Assembly: GCA_005843835.1 (NCBI GenBank)
Contig: SZXZ01000002.1
Location: forward strand, 1-42,868
Reading direction: 5' to 3'
Origin: Chlorobium sp.
GTDB lineage: Bacteria; Bacteroidota; Chlorobiia; Chlorobiales; Chlorobiaceae
Length of the DNA: 42,868 nt
Below the pieces are notes generated by a model, which was given only the letters and a program-made list of their open reading frames with translations, was not told where the DNA came from and did no database searches. Below, piece after piece: positions 1 to 13,271 of this stretch (position 1 is the first letter of the stretch; every line of letters begins with the position of its first letter). A program made the position numbers and the translations under genes.

Positions 1-132
1 TTGACATACATAGGTAAAATGTCGTTAAGTATATATATAATAAACAGATAACTGGTATCATCTGGCCGGGTCGTGTTATTGCTTTTTATGGTGGTGCACT
101 TAAACAGTGTCTTGCCTCGCTCAAGATATAAT

Positions 133-480
133 CTACGGGACTTTATGCTTTTGCTGTGCAAAAACTTCAGCCGTCGGCATGACGGCTTCTTTTAATATAT
201 AACGCACTGTTATATCGATTGGTTTGTAAATAATGCCGTCACACCCGCCTCTGTGTGTTTTTTTATGTTCCAGCTTGGAGAAAATGCTGATTGTGCACTT
301 ATCGGTGTCTCGTTTCTGAGTTTCGTGTCAAGTTTTTGCTTCAATCCGAAGGTTAGGCGTGTTTTCCAGCAATTGCATTTTTTCAGAAAAAGCGTTGCCG
401 GTAAAGTTGTTGGTATCAATGAACCTGCCTTCACGAGTAAGAACCATCACATAAAGCGGAACCTCTATCAATTATCACCC
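133..480 (-). pseudogene. Possible remnant of a PAS/response-regulator type signalling gene
   Basis: Read on the minus strand, one frame gives VMVLTREGRFIDTN, which resembles the start of a PAS or sensor segment. After an in-frame stop near 330 it gives GGCDGIIYKPID, which resembles the end of a response-regulator receiver domain, where a Gly-Cys/Met-Asp-x-(Y/F)-x-x-KP motif is typical. The frame ends at a stop at 133-135. Stops at about 471-476 and 330 break it. This is inference from short motif likeness only. It could be chance, because no full domain survives. Confidence 0.2.
169..193 (+). terminator. Hairpin with T-rich tail (rho-independent terminator, perhaps bidirectional)
   Basis: Arms AGCCGTC (169-175) and GACGGCT (181-187) form a perfect 7-bp stem with a 5-base loop, followed on the plus strand by TCTTTT. 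On the minus strand the tail GAAGTTTTT would also serve, and the decayed minus-strand gene ends just beyond it. No intact upstream gene is visible in the window. Confidence 0.5.
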
Positions 481-732
481 CATTTCTCCGGCTCAAATCT
501 ACTGGTGATATGCCGATAATTTTACTACAGTCCGACCACCAGGAAAGTCTTGTGTCTTATGATGCGGAGGGAACAAAAAAAAGTTGCTTTGCGAATAAAT
601 CCTAAAGATGAAGACTATGGAATAGAGGCTCCACAAGCCCTCTTAGTCCCACGAGTGGATTGTTAGCTTATCAATACCCCATTTTATATATTGGCTGAAT
701 TATTTCTATTCGAGCGAAAAGTGATGCTATCA

Positions 733-2538
733 ATGAAAAATAAAAGTTTTAATCTTCTTCTTATTGCTGTTGTTACCGTTGTAGCGGTATGGTCTTTATG
801 GCCTACATGGCGCGACTACTCCCTTTCTCAACATAGCAACAGTTTCCATTCAACACCAGATAGTTTGAGATTTGCTCTCAGTAACCGCGACGAGATTGAG
901 AATGCGCGTAAAAAGAGTCTTAAACTTGGTCTTGATTTGAAGGGTGGCATGCATCTGGTGATGGAGGTTGATCAGGTCGATCTGTTCGAACAGAAAGCCT
1001 GGAATAAAGATGCAAAGTTTGCTGCCATTATGAAGACCGTGAGGGCAAAGGCCGCCGCAAGCGATACAAGAGTTATTGATCTTCTTTCAGGCGAATTCAG
1101 GAATGAGAATATGCGTCTGAGCAGGTATTTTTATGATATCCGCAATTCCGATCAGGAAATTGTAAAAAAGCTGGAGAAGGAATCAGAGGATGCGCTGAAC
1201 CGCGCAAAGGAAATCATCCGTAACCGTATTGATCAGTACGGAGTCGCTGAACCGGTTATTACGACGCAAGGCAGCAGGAAATTAATTATAGAACTGCCTG
1301 GTGTTTCTGATGAAAACAGGGTTAGAAATCTTCTGAAAGGAACCGCTAAGCTTGAATTCAGGCTTCTTCGTGATCCGGAAATACTTGTCAGGACTCTTGA
1401 CAGGCTCAATACCTATTTAGTTCAGAACAATACAGTTCCACCAGGGAATCCTGTTACTGATGCATCCCGGACACCAAAACAGACTTCGGCAAAACCTCTC
1501 TATGATCTTATTGGTGTTTTTCAAAATGGTTCGGCCTATACTACAGAGCACTCAAGAGAAACGGTATTATCCCTGCTCCATCGCAGTGATATACAGGCAT
1601 TGCTTCCGCAGGATACTGAACTGCTTCTTTCGGCAAAGCCCGATGTAAGCAAAAATGGCGAAAAGCTGTATCCAATATATCTTGTCAGAAAAACATCTGA
1701 ACTGACGGGTGGTGTTATTACCGAGGCAAAAGCAACCTTCGGGTCTCAGGGTGTTCAGCCGGAAGTGCTGATGTCTATGAACTCTGAGGGGACGTCCAAA
1801 TGGGCACGTATTACAGGAGCTAATATTGGCAAACGTATTGCGATAGTTCTTGATGGTGCGGTTTACAGTGCTCCTGTTGTCCAGTCTAAAATTCCCAGTG
1901 GCAACTCGGTGATCAATGGTATTGAAAGCCTTGAAGAGGCAAAGGATTTAGAAATTGTGCTTAAGGCTGGCGCTCTTCCGGCTCCCGTCAGGATTATTGA
2001 AGAGCGATCTGTCGGACCATCTCTCGGAGCAGATTACATTCGTGCGGGTGTGCTATCTCTTGGGTGGGCATTTTTTGCCGTCTCAATATTTATGCTGGTA
2101 TATTACAAAAAAGCAGGTATTGCCGCTGATATAGCTCTTGTACTCAATATTGTTATAGTGCTTTCAGTACTTGCCGGATTTAATGCATCCCTGTCGTTAC
2201 CCGGTATTGCGGGTATTGTATTGACTATCGGTATGGCAGTTGATGCAAACGTTTTAATTTATGAGCGTATAAGGGAAGAGCTCGATGCCGGCAAGGCGTT
2301 GAAATCCGCAATTGAACTCGGCTATGACCGGGCATTTTCGTCTATTCTTGACTCGCATGTTACCACATTGTCCGCAGCCTTTCTGCTTTATACCTACGGT
2401 ATAGGGCCTATTCAGGGATTTGCTCTCACCTTGATGATCGGTACTGCAGCTAGTTTGTTTACTTCGATTGTGGTAACCAAAGAGATATTTTCGTTCCTGC
2501 TTGGAAGGAACCTTATGACACAAAAAAGTTTCGGTTAA
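733..2538 (+). CDS. secD: Protein translocase subunit SecD
   Basis: SecD works with SecF at the inner membrane, using the proton motive force to help pull preproteins through SecYEG into the periplasm. From the start used here the protein is 601 residues. It has one N-terminal membrane helix (about 7-23), the SecD signature GLDLKGG at 66-72, a large periplasmic part, and a C-terminal block of membrane helices from about 440 to 590 containing [16 protein letters not shown]. The frame stays open to a TTG at 691, with ATGs at 724 and 733. I chose 733 because the protein then begins MKNKSFNLL directly before the first helix; 724 is also possible, and neither has a strong ribosome binding site. 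secF follows after 21 bases, surely as one transcript. Confidence 0.95.
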   Translation: MKNKSFNLLLIAVVTVVAVWSLWPTWRDYSLSQHSNSFHSTPDSLRFALSNRDEIENARKKSLKLGLDLKGGMHLVMEVDQVDLFEQKAWNKDAKFAAIMKTVRAKAAASDTRVIDLLSGEFRNENMRLSRYFYDIRNSDQEIVKKLEKESEDALNRAKEIIRNRIDQYGVAEPVITTQGSRKLIIELPGVSDENRVRNLLKGTAKLEFRLLRDPEILVRTLDRLNTYLVQNNTVPPGNPVTDASRTPKQTSAKPLYDLIGVFQNGSAYTTEHSRETVLSLLHRSDIQALLPQDTELLLSAKPDVSKNGEKLYPIYLVRKTSELTGGVITEAKATFGSQGVQPEVLMSMNSEGTSKWARITGANIGKRIAIVLDGAVYSAPVVQSKIPSGNSVINGIESLEEAKDLEIVLKAGALPAPVRIIEERSVGPSLGADYIRAGVLSLGWAFFAVSIFMLVYYKKAGIAADIALVLNIVIVLSVLAGFNASLSLPGIAGIVLTIGMAVDANVLIYERIREELDAGKALKSAIELGYDRAFSSILDSHVTTLSAAFLLYTYGIGPIQGFALTLMIGTAASLFTSIVVTKEIFSFLLGRNLMTQKSFG

Positions 2539-2559
2539 TTTTTTAAGACGCATCAACTC

Positions 2560-3495
2560 ATGAGGATTTTTCATAAGACCAGCTTTGACTTTATACGATT
2601 CCGTAAAATTGCTTACGTCTTTTCACTGGTAATTCTTGCATCAGGGCTGATATCGCTCGCGGTTAAAGGATTAAATTACGGTATAGACTTCAGGGGCGGA
2701 TCGGAAGTGCTTATACGTTTCGAGAAAAATATTGATGTTGGCGCCGTACGTTCTGTCCTGGATGTCGCCGGTATATCAGGATCTCTTAAACAGTATGGTA
2801 TGGACCGTTCTTTTTTGTTAAGCACGGTGTTCAATGGTGAAACCAATGATTTGAAAACTCTGGTCTCACATGCTCTTAACGACCGACTCAAGGGTAATCA
2901 CCATGAAATTGTCCGTATCGATGCAGTTGGTCCAAGTATTGCATCCGATTTGAAATGGTCTGCAGTAAAAGCACTGTTAGCCTCTCTGTTAGCTATTCTT
3001 CTTTACGTCGGGTTTCGTTTTGAGCTGAAATTTGCCACGGCTGGGGTTGTTGCTATTTTTCATGATATTCTTACCGTTTTAGGGCTTTTCAGTATTCTTG
3101 GAGGATTGTTTGATTTTATGCCGCTGGAAATGGATCAGAGTATCATTGCGGCTTTTCTTACTATAGCCGGGTATTCCATTACGGATACTGTTGTTGTCTA
3201 TGACCGTATACGAGAGCGTATTCGCGGACAGAAGCCCTCTGATTATGAACGGATTTTTAATGAAAGTATGAACCAGACCCTTGGGAGAACAATTATTACA
3301 TCCGGAACAGTGCTTCTTTCTGTTCTGGTACTCTTTATATTTGCCGGTCCTGCAATCAGGGGCTTTGCCTTTGCGGTGTTTATCGGGATTCTTATAGGAA
3401 CCTATTCATCCATCTTTGTGGCAGCACCTCTTGTCTTTGATTGGCTAAGGCTTTCTAAAAGCCCTGTTCATCTTAGAGGAAGCAAGGCATCTTGA
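2560..3495 (+). CDS. secF: Protein translocase subunit SecF
   Basis: SecF is the partner of SecD in the SecDF accessory complex of the Sec translocon. The 311-residue protein has the expected order: a first membrane helix (about 17-36), the SecF signature GIDFRGG at about 41-47, a short periplasmic domain, then five helices with the conserved VVVYDRIRE segment. The length is normal for the family. It starts with ATG 21 bases after the secD stop. The SecD and SecF genes are separate here, not fused as in some Gram-positive bacteria. Confidence 0.95.
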   Translation: MRIFHKTSFDFIRFRKIAYVFSLVILASGLISLAVKGLNYGIDFRGGSEVLIRFEKNIDVGAVRSVLDVAGISGSLKQYGMDRSFLLSTVFNGETNDLKTLVSHALNDRLKGNHHEIVRIDAVGPSIASDLKWSAVKALLASLLAILLYVGFRFELKFATAGVVAIFHDILTVLGLFSILGGLFDFMPLEMDQSIIAAFLTIAGYSITDTVVVYDRIRERIRGQKPSDYERIFNESMNQTLGRTIITSGTVLLSVLVLFIFAGPAIRGFAFAVFIGILIGTYSSIFVAAPLVFDWLRLSKSPVHLRGSKAS

Positions 3496-3555
3496 GAATT
3501 TCGCTAGCTTCAGCAAGCAGATTAAACAATTTATTTATACGTAAGGAGAGCAGGG

Positions 3556-6834
<3,279 letters not shown>

Positions 6835-6904
6835 CTATAACTAGTGAGATGAAAAATTGTTTATCAAGATAATAAAAAAGACGTTATTATATGCGCCTTT
6901 GTGG

Positions 6905-7288
6905 TTAGGAATTGCTCCAGAAGGCATCGATAAAATGCTCGATAACAAAAGAGCTTATAAGACTTTCTGTGGAGCTCTCGACCAGGACGGCAATGACATC
7001 AAATCTGCAGTCTGCATCCTCCTGCCCGGAAAAAGCAAGATAGGCACGCGCAACCTTGATGATCTCTTTTTGCTTTTTCATTGTTACTGATTCTGAGGGA
7101 TGCCCTTTATCAGCCGATGAACGGGTTTTAACCTCAACAAACGAGAGTGTCTGGTTATGTTGGGCAATAATGTCGATCTCGTTTCGATGGTACCGGTAAT
7201 TGCGAGTAATAATGCGGTATCCATGTTCTGCGAGGTATTCGGCAGCTAATCGCTCGCCTTCTTTGCCGAGCAGATGCGGATCGTTCAT
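6905..7288 (-). CDS. YraN/UPF0102 family nuclease-like protein
   Basis: This small 127-residue protein belongs to the YraN (UPF0102) family, which has a restriction-endonuclease-like fold. Its exact function is not established. The family marks are visible: GKEGERLAAEYLAEHGY near the N-terminus, then RNYRYHRNEIDIIA with the E/D metal-site residues, then FVEVKTRSS, which carries the E-x-K of the nuclease core. It starts 8 bases after the rnhB stop, the common rnhB-yraN arrangement, which suggests a link to nucleic acid processing or repair. Confidence 0.85.
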   Translation of the reverse strand: MNDPHLLGKEGERLAAEYLAEHGYRIITRNYRYHRNEIDIIAQHNQTLSFVEVKTRSSADKGHPSESVTMKKQKEIIKVARAYLAFSGQEDADCRFDVIAVLVESSTESLISSFVIEHFIDAFWSNS

Positions 7289-7296
7289 GGAGGGGA

Positions 7297-7914
7297 TTAC
7301 TTTTCTCCAAGTTGTTTGAGTTTGAAGCTGTTACGGTGTATCGGGCACCGCCCATGCTGAATAAGAGCACGTATGTGGGCTCCGGTGCCATAACCGACAT
7401 GTTTTTTAAAACCGTACTGTGGCCATGTTTCATGGTGTTCAGCCATAATGTCGTCCCGCATTGTTTTGGCGAGTACTGAAGCCGCTGCAATTGAAAACAC
7501 TTTCGAATCTCCTTTTACAATGGTTTCATAGGGAATTGGAAGGGTTGTCTTAAACCGGTTTCCGTCAATGAGTAGCAGTTCGGGTAGTATCGAAAGTGAC
7601 TCAATAGCCTTATTCATGGCAAGCATGGTAGCCTCAAGGATGTTGATTCTGTCAATGGTTTCTGCTTCCACAACGGCGACAGCCCAACTAGTAGCATTTG
7701 CTTTTATTTGAGGCAGAAGCTGCTCTCTTACTTTTGAAGAAAGAAGTTTTGAGTCATTAAGTTTTTCAAGCAAACCGCCTTCAGGCCTGAACCAGCGGGG
7801 AAAAATGACCGCTCCGGCAACCACAGGCCCTGCCAGTGGCCCACGACCTGCCTCATCAATACCGCACACCAGGCTGCTGGTTTCCCATAACTGTAATTCA
7901 TAGTCAGTATTCAT
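7297..7914 (-). CDS. rnhB: Ribonuclease HII
   Basis: RNase HII cleaves the RNA strand of RNA-DNA hybrids and removes single ribonucleotides from DNA. The family signature [20 protein letters not shown] lies close to the N-terminus with the first catalytic Asp and Glu. Further acidic sites follow in NDSKLLSS and LLIDGN, and the end has the typical HxxSF motif (HRNSF). I chose the ATG at 7914 (protein begins MNTDYELQ, 205 residues) over an upstream in-frame TTG at 7926, since neither has a visible ribosome binding site. A TATAAT at 7964-7969 on this strand could be the -10 box, but its -35 is poor. Confidence 0.93.
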   Translation of the reverse strand: MNTDYELQLWETSSLVCGIDEAGRGPLAGPVVAGAVIFPRWFRPEGGLLEKLNDSKLLSSKVREQLLPQIKANATSWAVAVVEAETIDRINILEATMLAMNKAIESLSILPELLLIDGNRFKTTLPIPYETIVKGDSKVFSIAAASVLAKTMRDDIMAEHHETWPQYGFKKHVGYGTGAHIRALIQHGRCPIHRNSFKLKQLGEK

Positions 7915-8301
7915 AAGGTGAGACAAGCTTTTTATACAGTTGTAATCTGTTGTGGTAAAATAAATTATATTGCTTCCGCCAGATACAGAATAGGCAACTT
8001 TTTTGATAGTCTTAACTTACCGCTTTTCTATCTTATAGCCGGTATGGTCTCAGGGTCTGTTTTGCTGATTCCTTATATAATTTCTTATCTTGATCGTTGG
8101 TTTGCAGGCCCGTTTTCATAAGGGACTGAAGCCTTACCTGTCGAACAGTATCGATGGACAGTCGATGCTGATTCTTTTGTTTTTTTAGAGCAGCTTTCTG
8201 AGCTGTTGCTGTGAACGATGTTTTCTGCATGGCAAGTGCAGTATTGAGTTATAAAAGGGGCTTATCCCCTGGTTCTTACCATTATAAAAAAGAGTAAGCG
8301 A
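7915..8301. other. Divergent spacer between rnhB and rng with hairpins in the rng leader
   Basis: This 387-base stretch separates divergent genes and must hold both promoters. No convincing gene is seen: short frames at about 7918-8121 (plus) and 8033-8230 (minus) lack ribosome binding sites and recognisable domains. Ahead of rng there are two stem-loops: AGCAGCT/AGCTGTT (about 8190-8208, one G-U pair) and AGGGG/CCCCT (8256-8260 and 8266-8270). RNase E mRNA in E. coli is autoregulated through its 5' leader, so a similar role is conceivable here, but that is inference. Confidence 0.5.
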
Positions 8302-9987
8302 ATGAAGAAGAGTTCGAATAAGCAATTGCTGATGAACAAGACCGGTGACGAGATACAGGTTGCTCTGGTTGAAGAGGGTCGTCTGGTTGAGCTGATAATA
8401 GAGCGTCCTGAAAGCAAAAGAAGCATCGGCGACATTTACCTTGGCAGGGTGCATAAGGTTATCGAGGGATTGAAAGCTGCCTTTGTCGATATAGGACAGA
8501 AATCTGATGGGTTTCTCCATTTTTCTGATGTTGGAACAACGAGTGAGGACTACCGTGCGCTGATCGAAGATGATGATGACGATGAGGCTGTCATTGGGGC
8601 GGATGATGAAAATGCTCCCGAAGAGATTTCTGTTGAAGGACCTGTTGTTGAACCAACAGTTAAAGCGGCAGCTCGCAGCGGGGGGAAAAGGCAATCAGAA
8701 GATGCGGACGAAAAGTCTGAAAAACGCCAGTCCTATACACAGATTATTGCAGGTAAACTGAAACCGAATGACTCAATTCTTGTTCAGGTTATCAAGGAGC
8801 CTATAAGCAGTAAGGGCTCTCGTCTTACATCCGATATTACTATAGCAGGACGTTTCATGGTGCTTCTTCCTTTTGGTGGAGGACAGGTTGCGGTATCTCG
8901 AAGGGTTGTTGCGCGTAAAGAGCGTGCAAGGCTGAAAAAACTGGTGCGCTCCATGCTGCCGGAAGGCTTCGGAGCTATTATCCGTACCGTAGCCGAAGAC
9001 CAGGAGGAGGCTCTCTTGAAGCAGGATCTTGAAAAGTTGCTTGCAAAATGGAAACAGATCGAAGAAAAACTGCAGGATGCGGCTCCGCCTCAGTTGATTT
9101 TTAAGGAAGACACCATTATATCCAGTGTTCTGCGCGACTCCCTGACGTCGGATGTTACTGAAATTGTGGCGAATTCACCAGTAATCTATAAAGAGACGCT
9201 TAACTATATTCAGTGGGCAGCCCCTGAAATGGTAAAAAATGTCAGTCTTTATCAGGGAAAGCTTCCCTTGTTTGAAGGCTATGGCATTGCTAAGGATGTT
9301 GAATCAATTTTTTCGCGTAAAGTGTGGCTCAAATCCGGTGGTTACATTATTATCGAGCATACCGAAGCAATGGTAGTGGTCGATGTAAACAGCGGCAGAT
9401 ATGCGGCCAAACGTGAACAAGAGGAGAACTCTCTTAAAACTAATCTCGAAGCCGCGCGTGAGGTTGTCCGGCAGCTCAGGTTACGAGATATCGGTGGCAT
9501 TATTGTTGTTGATTTTATTGATATGCTCGATCAGAAAAACGCAAAAAAGGTTTATGATTCAATGAAAACCGAGCTGCGAAACGATCGTGCAAAGTCAAAT
9601 ATTCTCCCCATGTCCGATTTTGGAATAATGCAGATAACCCGTGAAAGAATTCGGCCGAGCCTTATGCAGCGTATGGGCGATCAATGCCCGGCATGTGGAG
9701 GCAGCGGTGTTGTTCAGGCAAGGTTTACCACAATCAACCAGATTGAGCGGTGGTTAAGAAAATATGCGCTTCGGCATCCTATGAAGTTCCAGCAGCTTGA
9801 CCTCTATGTCAGTCCTACTGTTGTCGAACCGCTCCAGAACAGCGATATGAAAACAGAGCTGAAATGGTTTCTCCAGCATATGCTTTTTGTTCAGGTTAAA
9901 CCTGATGAAAGTCTGAGAAGTGACGATTTCAGATTTTACAGCAGAAAAAACAACAAAGACATTACCGCAGAATACGGCGATATTTAA
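8302..9987 (+). CDS. rng: Ribonuclease E/G family endoribonuclease
   Basis: This RNase E/G family endonuclease acts in rRNA maturation and mRNA decay. The 561-residue protein has an N-terminal S1 RNA-binding domain (about 35-180: [21 protein letters not shown]). That domain is interrupted at roughly 85-150 by a very acidic, low-complexity insert starting at EDDDDDEA. The DNase-I-like catalytic core contains the two metal-binding Asp sites in [10 protein letters not shown] and IIVVDFIDM, and the zinc-link motif CPACGGSG is close to the C-terminal domain. There is no long degradosome scaffold tail, so it is RNase G-like in size. ATG at 8302 is preceded by AAAAAGAG. dapD follows after 18 bases. 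Confidence 0.9.
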   Translation: MKKSSNKQLLMNKTGDEIQVALVEEGRLVELIIERPESKRSIGDIYLGRVHKVIEGLKAAFVDIGQKSDGFLHFSDVGTTSEDYRALIEDDDDDEAVIGADDENAPEEISVEGPVVEPTVKAAARSGGKRQSEDADEKSEKRQSYTQIIAGKLKPNDSILVQVIKEPISSKGSRLTSDITIAGRFMVLLPFGGGQVAVSRRVVARKERARLKKLVRSMLPEGFGAIIRTVAEDQEEALLKQDLEKLLAKWKQIEEKLQDAAPPQLIFKEDTIISSVLRDSLTSDVTEIVANSPVIYKETLNYIQWAAPEMVKNVSLYQGKLPLFEGYGIAKDVESIFSRKVWLKSGGYIIIEHTEAMVVVDVNSGRYAAKREQEENSLKTNLEAAREVVRQLRLRDIGGIIVVDFIDMLDQKNAKKVYDSMKTELRNDRAKSNILPMSDFGIMQITRERIRPSLMQRMGDQCPACGGSGVVQARFTTINQIERWLRKYALRHPMKFQQLDLYVSPTVVEPLQNSDMKTELKWFLQHMLFVQVKPDESLRSDDFRFYSRKNNKDITAEYGDI

Positions 9988-10005
9988 TTATTAAGAAAGC
10001 TTTTT

Positions 10006-10869
10006 ATGGGACAGTATGATTCGTTGAAACAGGATATTCTAGGGTTGTCAACACTTGGTGCAGCTGCTCTCTGGGAAATTCCGGAAGCACGTACCGTGTT
10101 TGATGAGTTCAAGCAGTTGCTCAATAATGGACTGATCAGGGCAGCCGAAAAATCCGGCGACAACTGGGTTGTCAATTCGTGGGTCAAGGAGGGCATTTTA
10201 CTCGGTATGCGACTTGGCAGATTACAGGAAAACAAGGTTTCGCTTGATGGTAAAGGCAGCTCCTTTACGTTTATTGACAAGGATACTTATCCGCTCAAAA
10301 CAATAACGCTCGACAATAATGTCCGTATCGTTCCTGGTGGTTCTGCGGTACGTGATGGCTCATACCTTGCTCCTTCGGTAGTGATGATGCCTCCGGCATA
10401 TGTTAATGTAGGCGCCTATGTGGATGAGGGGACTATGATTGACTCTCATGCACTGGTCGGAAGTTGCGCTCAGGTGGGCAAAAAAGTTCATCTTTCCGCA
10501 GGTGTTCAGGTTGGCGGTGTCCTTGAACCGGTCGGAGCCATTCCTGTTGTTATCGAGGATGAGGTTATGGTTGGTGGCAACTGCGGTATTTATGAAGGCA
10601 CTATTGTAAGGGAGCGGGCGGTTATCGGTACAGGGGTTATCCTCAATGGTTCAACGCCGGTTTACGATCTTGCTCTGAATGCAATTTACAGAAAAACCAG
10701 CGATTCCCCTCTTGTTATTCCTGCCGGCGCAGTTGTTGTAGCTGGCTCCCGCGCTATCAAGGGTGATTTCGCCGCTGAACATGGCTTGTCCATCTATACT
10801 CCGGTTATTATAAAATACCGTGATGAGCGTACAGATAGCGCCACGGCACTGGAAGAGGCTCTCAGGTAA
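10006..10869 (+). CDS. dapD: 2,3,4,5-tetrahydropyridine-2,6-dicarboxylate N-succinyltransferase
   Basis: DapD transfers a succinyl group from succinyl-CoA to tetrahydrodipicolinate in the succinylase branch of lysine and meso-diaminopimelate synthesis, so it supplies both protein and peptidoglycan. The 287-residue protein has the N-terminal helical domain and a left-handed beta-helix built of hexapeptide repeats (about 105-230: [19 protein letters not shown], then [15 protein letters not shown]). It also has the family segment [19 protein letters not shown] and a C-terminal part with [15 protein letters not shown]. Length and motif order are normal. It lies 18 bases after rng and 2 bases before the protease gene, so probably one transcript. 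Confidence 0.93.
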   Translation: MGQYDSLKQDILGLSTLGAAALWEIPEARTVFDEFKQLLNNGLIRAAEKSGDNWVVNSWVKEGILLGMRLGRLQENKVSLDGKGSSFTFIDKDTYPLKTITLDNNVRIVPGGSAVRDGSYLAPSVVMMPPAYVNVGAYVDEGTMIDSHALVGSCAQVGKKVHLSAGVQVGGVLEPVGAIPVVIEDEVMVGGNCGIYEGTIVRERAVIGTGVILNGSTPVYDLALNAIYRKTSDSPLVIPAGAVVVAGSRAIKGDFAAEHGLSIYTPVIIKYRDERTDSATALEEALR

Positions 10870-10871
10870 TC

Positions 10872-12593
10872 GTGAGGTACAGCTCACAAAGGAACAGGGC
10901 CCCGCAACGGAGTATTCAGCTGTTGCCGGGAATCCGTGCTTGGATGCTGGCACTGTTTTTATTCTTTTGCGGCTCATCCTCCCCTCTTTATGCTGTACCT
11001 GCTTCCTCCGACAAAGACTACTTCGACATTGTTAAAAGTATCGACCTTTTCGGTGAGGTCTATCGAGAAGTTGCAAAAAGTTATGTTGATACGCTTAATG
11101 TCAGCAAGCTCATATATGCAGGGATTGATGGTATGCTCCATACACTCGATCCTTATACGGTTTTTCTTGACGAAGAGGATGCTGGTGATCTTGATGATCT
11201 CACAAGCGGGCAGTACGCTGGCATCGGTGTGATTATTTCACCGGTTGACGGAACACTTTTTGTGACATCGGTTGTAGATGGCAGTGCTGCTGCAAAGGCA
11301 GGTATCAGGGCTGGCGATGCTATTGTTTCCATAAACAATAAAGCGATAAAGAATTTACCGTTTGCCGAAGTCAAGTCGCTGATGAAGGGTGTGGCAGGTT
11401 CTCAAATTTCGCTTATTCTGGAACGCGAAGGATCACCTCCTCTCTCTTTACAGTTGATCAGGGAAGAGGTGCGGGTTAACCCTGTAAGTTATTCCGGTAT
11501 TGTTAATGGTATCGGATACTTCGAAATGAAGAACTTCAACAGTCATTCAGCTGATGAATTGCGTGAAGCTGTTAAGGGTTTGCAGCGTCAGGCAAGGGAG
11601 CAGCAGGTTCCACTGAAGGGGATTATACTTGATCTCAGAAATAATCCTGGAGGACTTCTCACTGTCGCTGTTGATGTTACGTCCCTTTTTGTCAATAAAG
11701 GCAGTTTGGCGGTGACTATTCGGGGCAGAACTCATGAAACATCCAAAGCGTATACAACGGCGACCCCTCCTCTTGACGCAGCGATTCCTCTTGCAGTACT
11801 CATCAATTCTGAAAGTGCATCTGCATCCGAAATTGTGGCTGGCGCAATCCAGGACTTTGACCGGGGGGTAATTATCGGTGAACGATCTTTCGGCAAAGGA
11901 CTGGTGCAGTCCGTTATAAGGGTTTCTTACCATAACACCCTGAAACTCACAACAGCTAAGTATTACACCCCCTCCGGCCGCTTGATCCAGAAAGATAAAG
12001 AAGCTCTGCCTGACTCGCAGAAAGTGCTTCACAAGGCAAAAGTGGATACACTTGCAAAGGTATTCTATACACGTGGCAAAAGAAAAGTTTACGGGAGTGG
12101 CGGTATTACACCCGATATACAGATTGTCGATCCTTCAAACTCCCCGTATCTCTCTGCGCTTCGCAAAAAAGGAATGCTGTTTTTATTCCCCTCTTTCTAT
12201 TGTGCATCTCACAAAGTAATGCCAACGTTGCCCATGGATCGCAAGGCATTGATGGTTTCCTTTGTTGACTTTTTGCGCCGTAAGAAATTTGTTTATATCT
12301 CTGACACTGAACGACGTTTCAATGAGCTGAAGGAGGGCATTAAGAAAAACTCAGGCGCTAATGCTAGCGACTGGAAAATCCTTGGAGAAATGCAGCAGGA
12401 GGTCAACAGGCTAAGGGAGCGGGAGATATCAAAAGAGTCTGAAAGAGTAGGGTTGGTGCTTGAAGAGGAGATAATTCGTAATTATAATCAGCGTCTTGCA
12501 CGTAAGGTGGAACTCGATCATGATCCTTTTGTCAAAAAAGCGGTTGAGGTGCTTTCCGACCCACGTAAATATTCAGGGATTCTTCATCCTTGA
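10872..12593 (+). CDS. C-terminal processing serine protease (S41, CtpA/Prc type)
   Basis: This is an exported tail-specific protease. The 573-residue protein has an N-terminal signal or anchor segment (about 22-44, MLALFLFF to YAVPA), a PDZ domain at about 105-195 (GIGVIISPVDGTLFVTSV), and an S41 catalytic domain. By spacing to known members, the catalytic set is Ser317 in SESASASE, Lys342 in GERSFGKG and Gln346. A charged C-terminal extension (about 440-573) follows the protease core. The start is GTG at 10872, two bases after the dapD stop; an ATG at 10944 is in frame but would remove the positively charged part of the signal. The stop abuts the stop of the convergent membrane-protein gene. 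Confidence 0.88.
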   Translation: MRYSSQRNRAPQRSIQLLPGIRAWMLALFLFFCGSSSPLYAVPASSDKDYFDIVKSIDLFGEVYREVAKSYVDTLNVSKLIYAGIDGMLHTLDPYTVFLDEEDAGDLDDLTSGQYAGIGVIISPVDGTLFVTSVVDGSAAAKAGIRAGDAIVSINNKAIKNLPFAEVKSLMKGVAGSQISLILEREGSPPLSLQLIREEVRVNPVSYSGIVNGIGYFEMKNFNSHSADELREAVKGLQRQAREQQVPLKGIILDLRNNPGGLLTVAVDVTSLFVNKGSLAVTIRGRTHETSKAYTTATPPLDAAIPLAVLINSESASASEIVAGAIQDFDRGVIIGERSFGKGLVQSVIRVSYHNTLKLTTAKYYTPSGRLIQKDKEALPDSQKVLHKAKVDTLAKVFYTRGKRKVYGSGGITPDIQIVDPSNSPYLSALRKKGMLFLFPSFYCASHKVMPTLPMDRKALMVSFVDFLRRKKFVYISDTERRFNELKEGIKKNSGANASDWKILGEMQQEVNRLREREISKESERVGLVLEEEIIRNYNQRLARKVELDHDPFVKKAVEVLSDPRKYSGILHP

Positions 12594-13271
12594 CTATTTA
12601 CCAGCTGTTTCGCCCTGAAATTTACGGATTTGACGATGTGCGCCTATCGCAATCATAAGGTTGCTCACGGTCAGAAGGCTTTCGGCAAGCCCGTGAAGCA
12701 GGTCATCGTGTGAAAGTGTCGGATAACCCCGAACCATTGTAGCAAGGTACATACAGAAGACGGTCACCGAAATAAAGACAAGAACAAACCAGAATCCTGC
12801 TACAGTAAGCCCTGAAAAAACAGTCCGGTCCCGCCGGAAAAGCACCAGAAGCAATACCAGAAAGGTCAGGTATACAACACTCGAAAGCTGCAGAATGGTA
12901 TCAAAGATATCAGCCCCCATGTAGGATTGAGGCTTTCCTGTAATCATTATAGCTGCAAGGGCAACAGTATATCCCGTTGCTGAAATTTTTTGCGTTGTTT
13001 TGAGAATGTTCAGCGTTGCCAATAACAGTGAAATGCTGCCGAAAAAATTAATGACCTCTGACATGTCCAGAAGAAGAGGTATTGAGTCAGTGGAGATGTG
13101 ATAGCCTAGAATAAAAAAACTGCCAATCCAGTGCGGCAGCATGGCAAGTCCAAAGAGGCGAATGTTTCGTCTCTGGGTCAATTTGCCATAACGGAATATC
13201 AAGGCGGCGCCTATACCCCATTCAAGGGCTGAAGAAATATGGATAATCCAGTTCGGAAAAGAGAGGAGCAT
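12594..13271 (-). CDS. Fused DUF2499-DUF3593 integral membrane protein
   Basis: This is an inner-membrane protein of 225 residues with about six to seven hydrophobic segments and no known reaction. The first half (1-95) carries PNWIIHISSALEW and later LAMLPHWIG, the pattern I know from DUF2499 (Ycf49-like) proteins of cyanobacteria and plastids. The second half (about 120-220) has GFWFVLVFISVT and DDLLHGLAESLLTVSN, the pattern of DUF3593, which I know as a separate cyanobacterial protein. Here both lie in one chain. Its ATG directly abuts the bchP stop codon (TAA then ATG), so it is translated from the bchP message, which points to a role near (bacterio)chlorophyll or the photosynthetic membrane. 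Family assignment is from memory of motifs; the role is inference. Confidence 0.65.
   Translation of the reverse strand: MLLSFPNWIIHISSALEWGIGAALIFRYGKLTQRRNIRLFGLAMLPHWIGSFFILGYHISTDSIPLLLDMSEVINFFGSISLLLATLNILKTTQKISATGYTVALAAIMITGKPQSYMGADIFDTILQLSSVVYLTFLVLLLVLFRRDRTVFSGLTVAGFWFVLVFISVTVFCMYLATMVRGYPTLSHDDLLHGLAESLLTVSNLMIAIGAHRQIRKFQGETAGK

Larger units (their letters stand above)
1..732. other. Left-edge region without an intact gene
   Basis: No reading frame here looks like a recognisable intact protein. Two structures can be seen: a terminator-like hairpin near 169-193 and a minus-strand stretch at about 133-480 that resembles broken signalling-protein sequence (both listed separately). 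The remainder up to secD (about 480-732) is AT-rich, with no RNA gene I can fold and no clear promoter. A TTGACA hexamer opens the window, but the TATAAT-like sequence after it is about 29 bases away, too far for a normal promoter. Confidence 0.6.

Noticed and set aside
1-41. TTGACA followed by TATAAT as a promoter
   Set aside because: The spacing is about 29 bases, far from the usual 16-18, and no gene follows.
210-519. Short open frames on both strands (74 and 88 residues)
   Set aside because: No ribosome binding site, no recognisable domain, and they overlap on opposite strands in a gene-poor region.
7918-8121. 67-residue hydrophobic frame in the rnhB-rng spacer
   Set aside because: It starts with GTG at the rnhB start region without a ribosome binding site, and composition looks random apart from one hydrophobic stretch.
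8033-8230. 65-residue Lys/Gln-rich minus-strand frame
   Set aside because: No ribosome binding site or family likeness; it overlaps another short frame and the structured rng leader.
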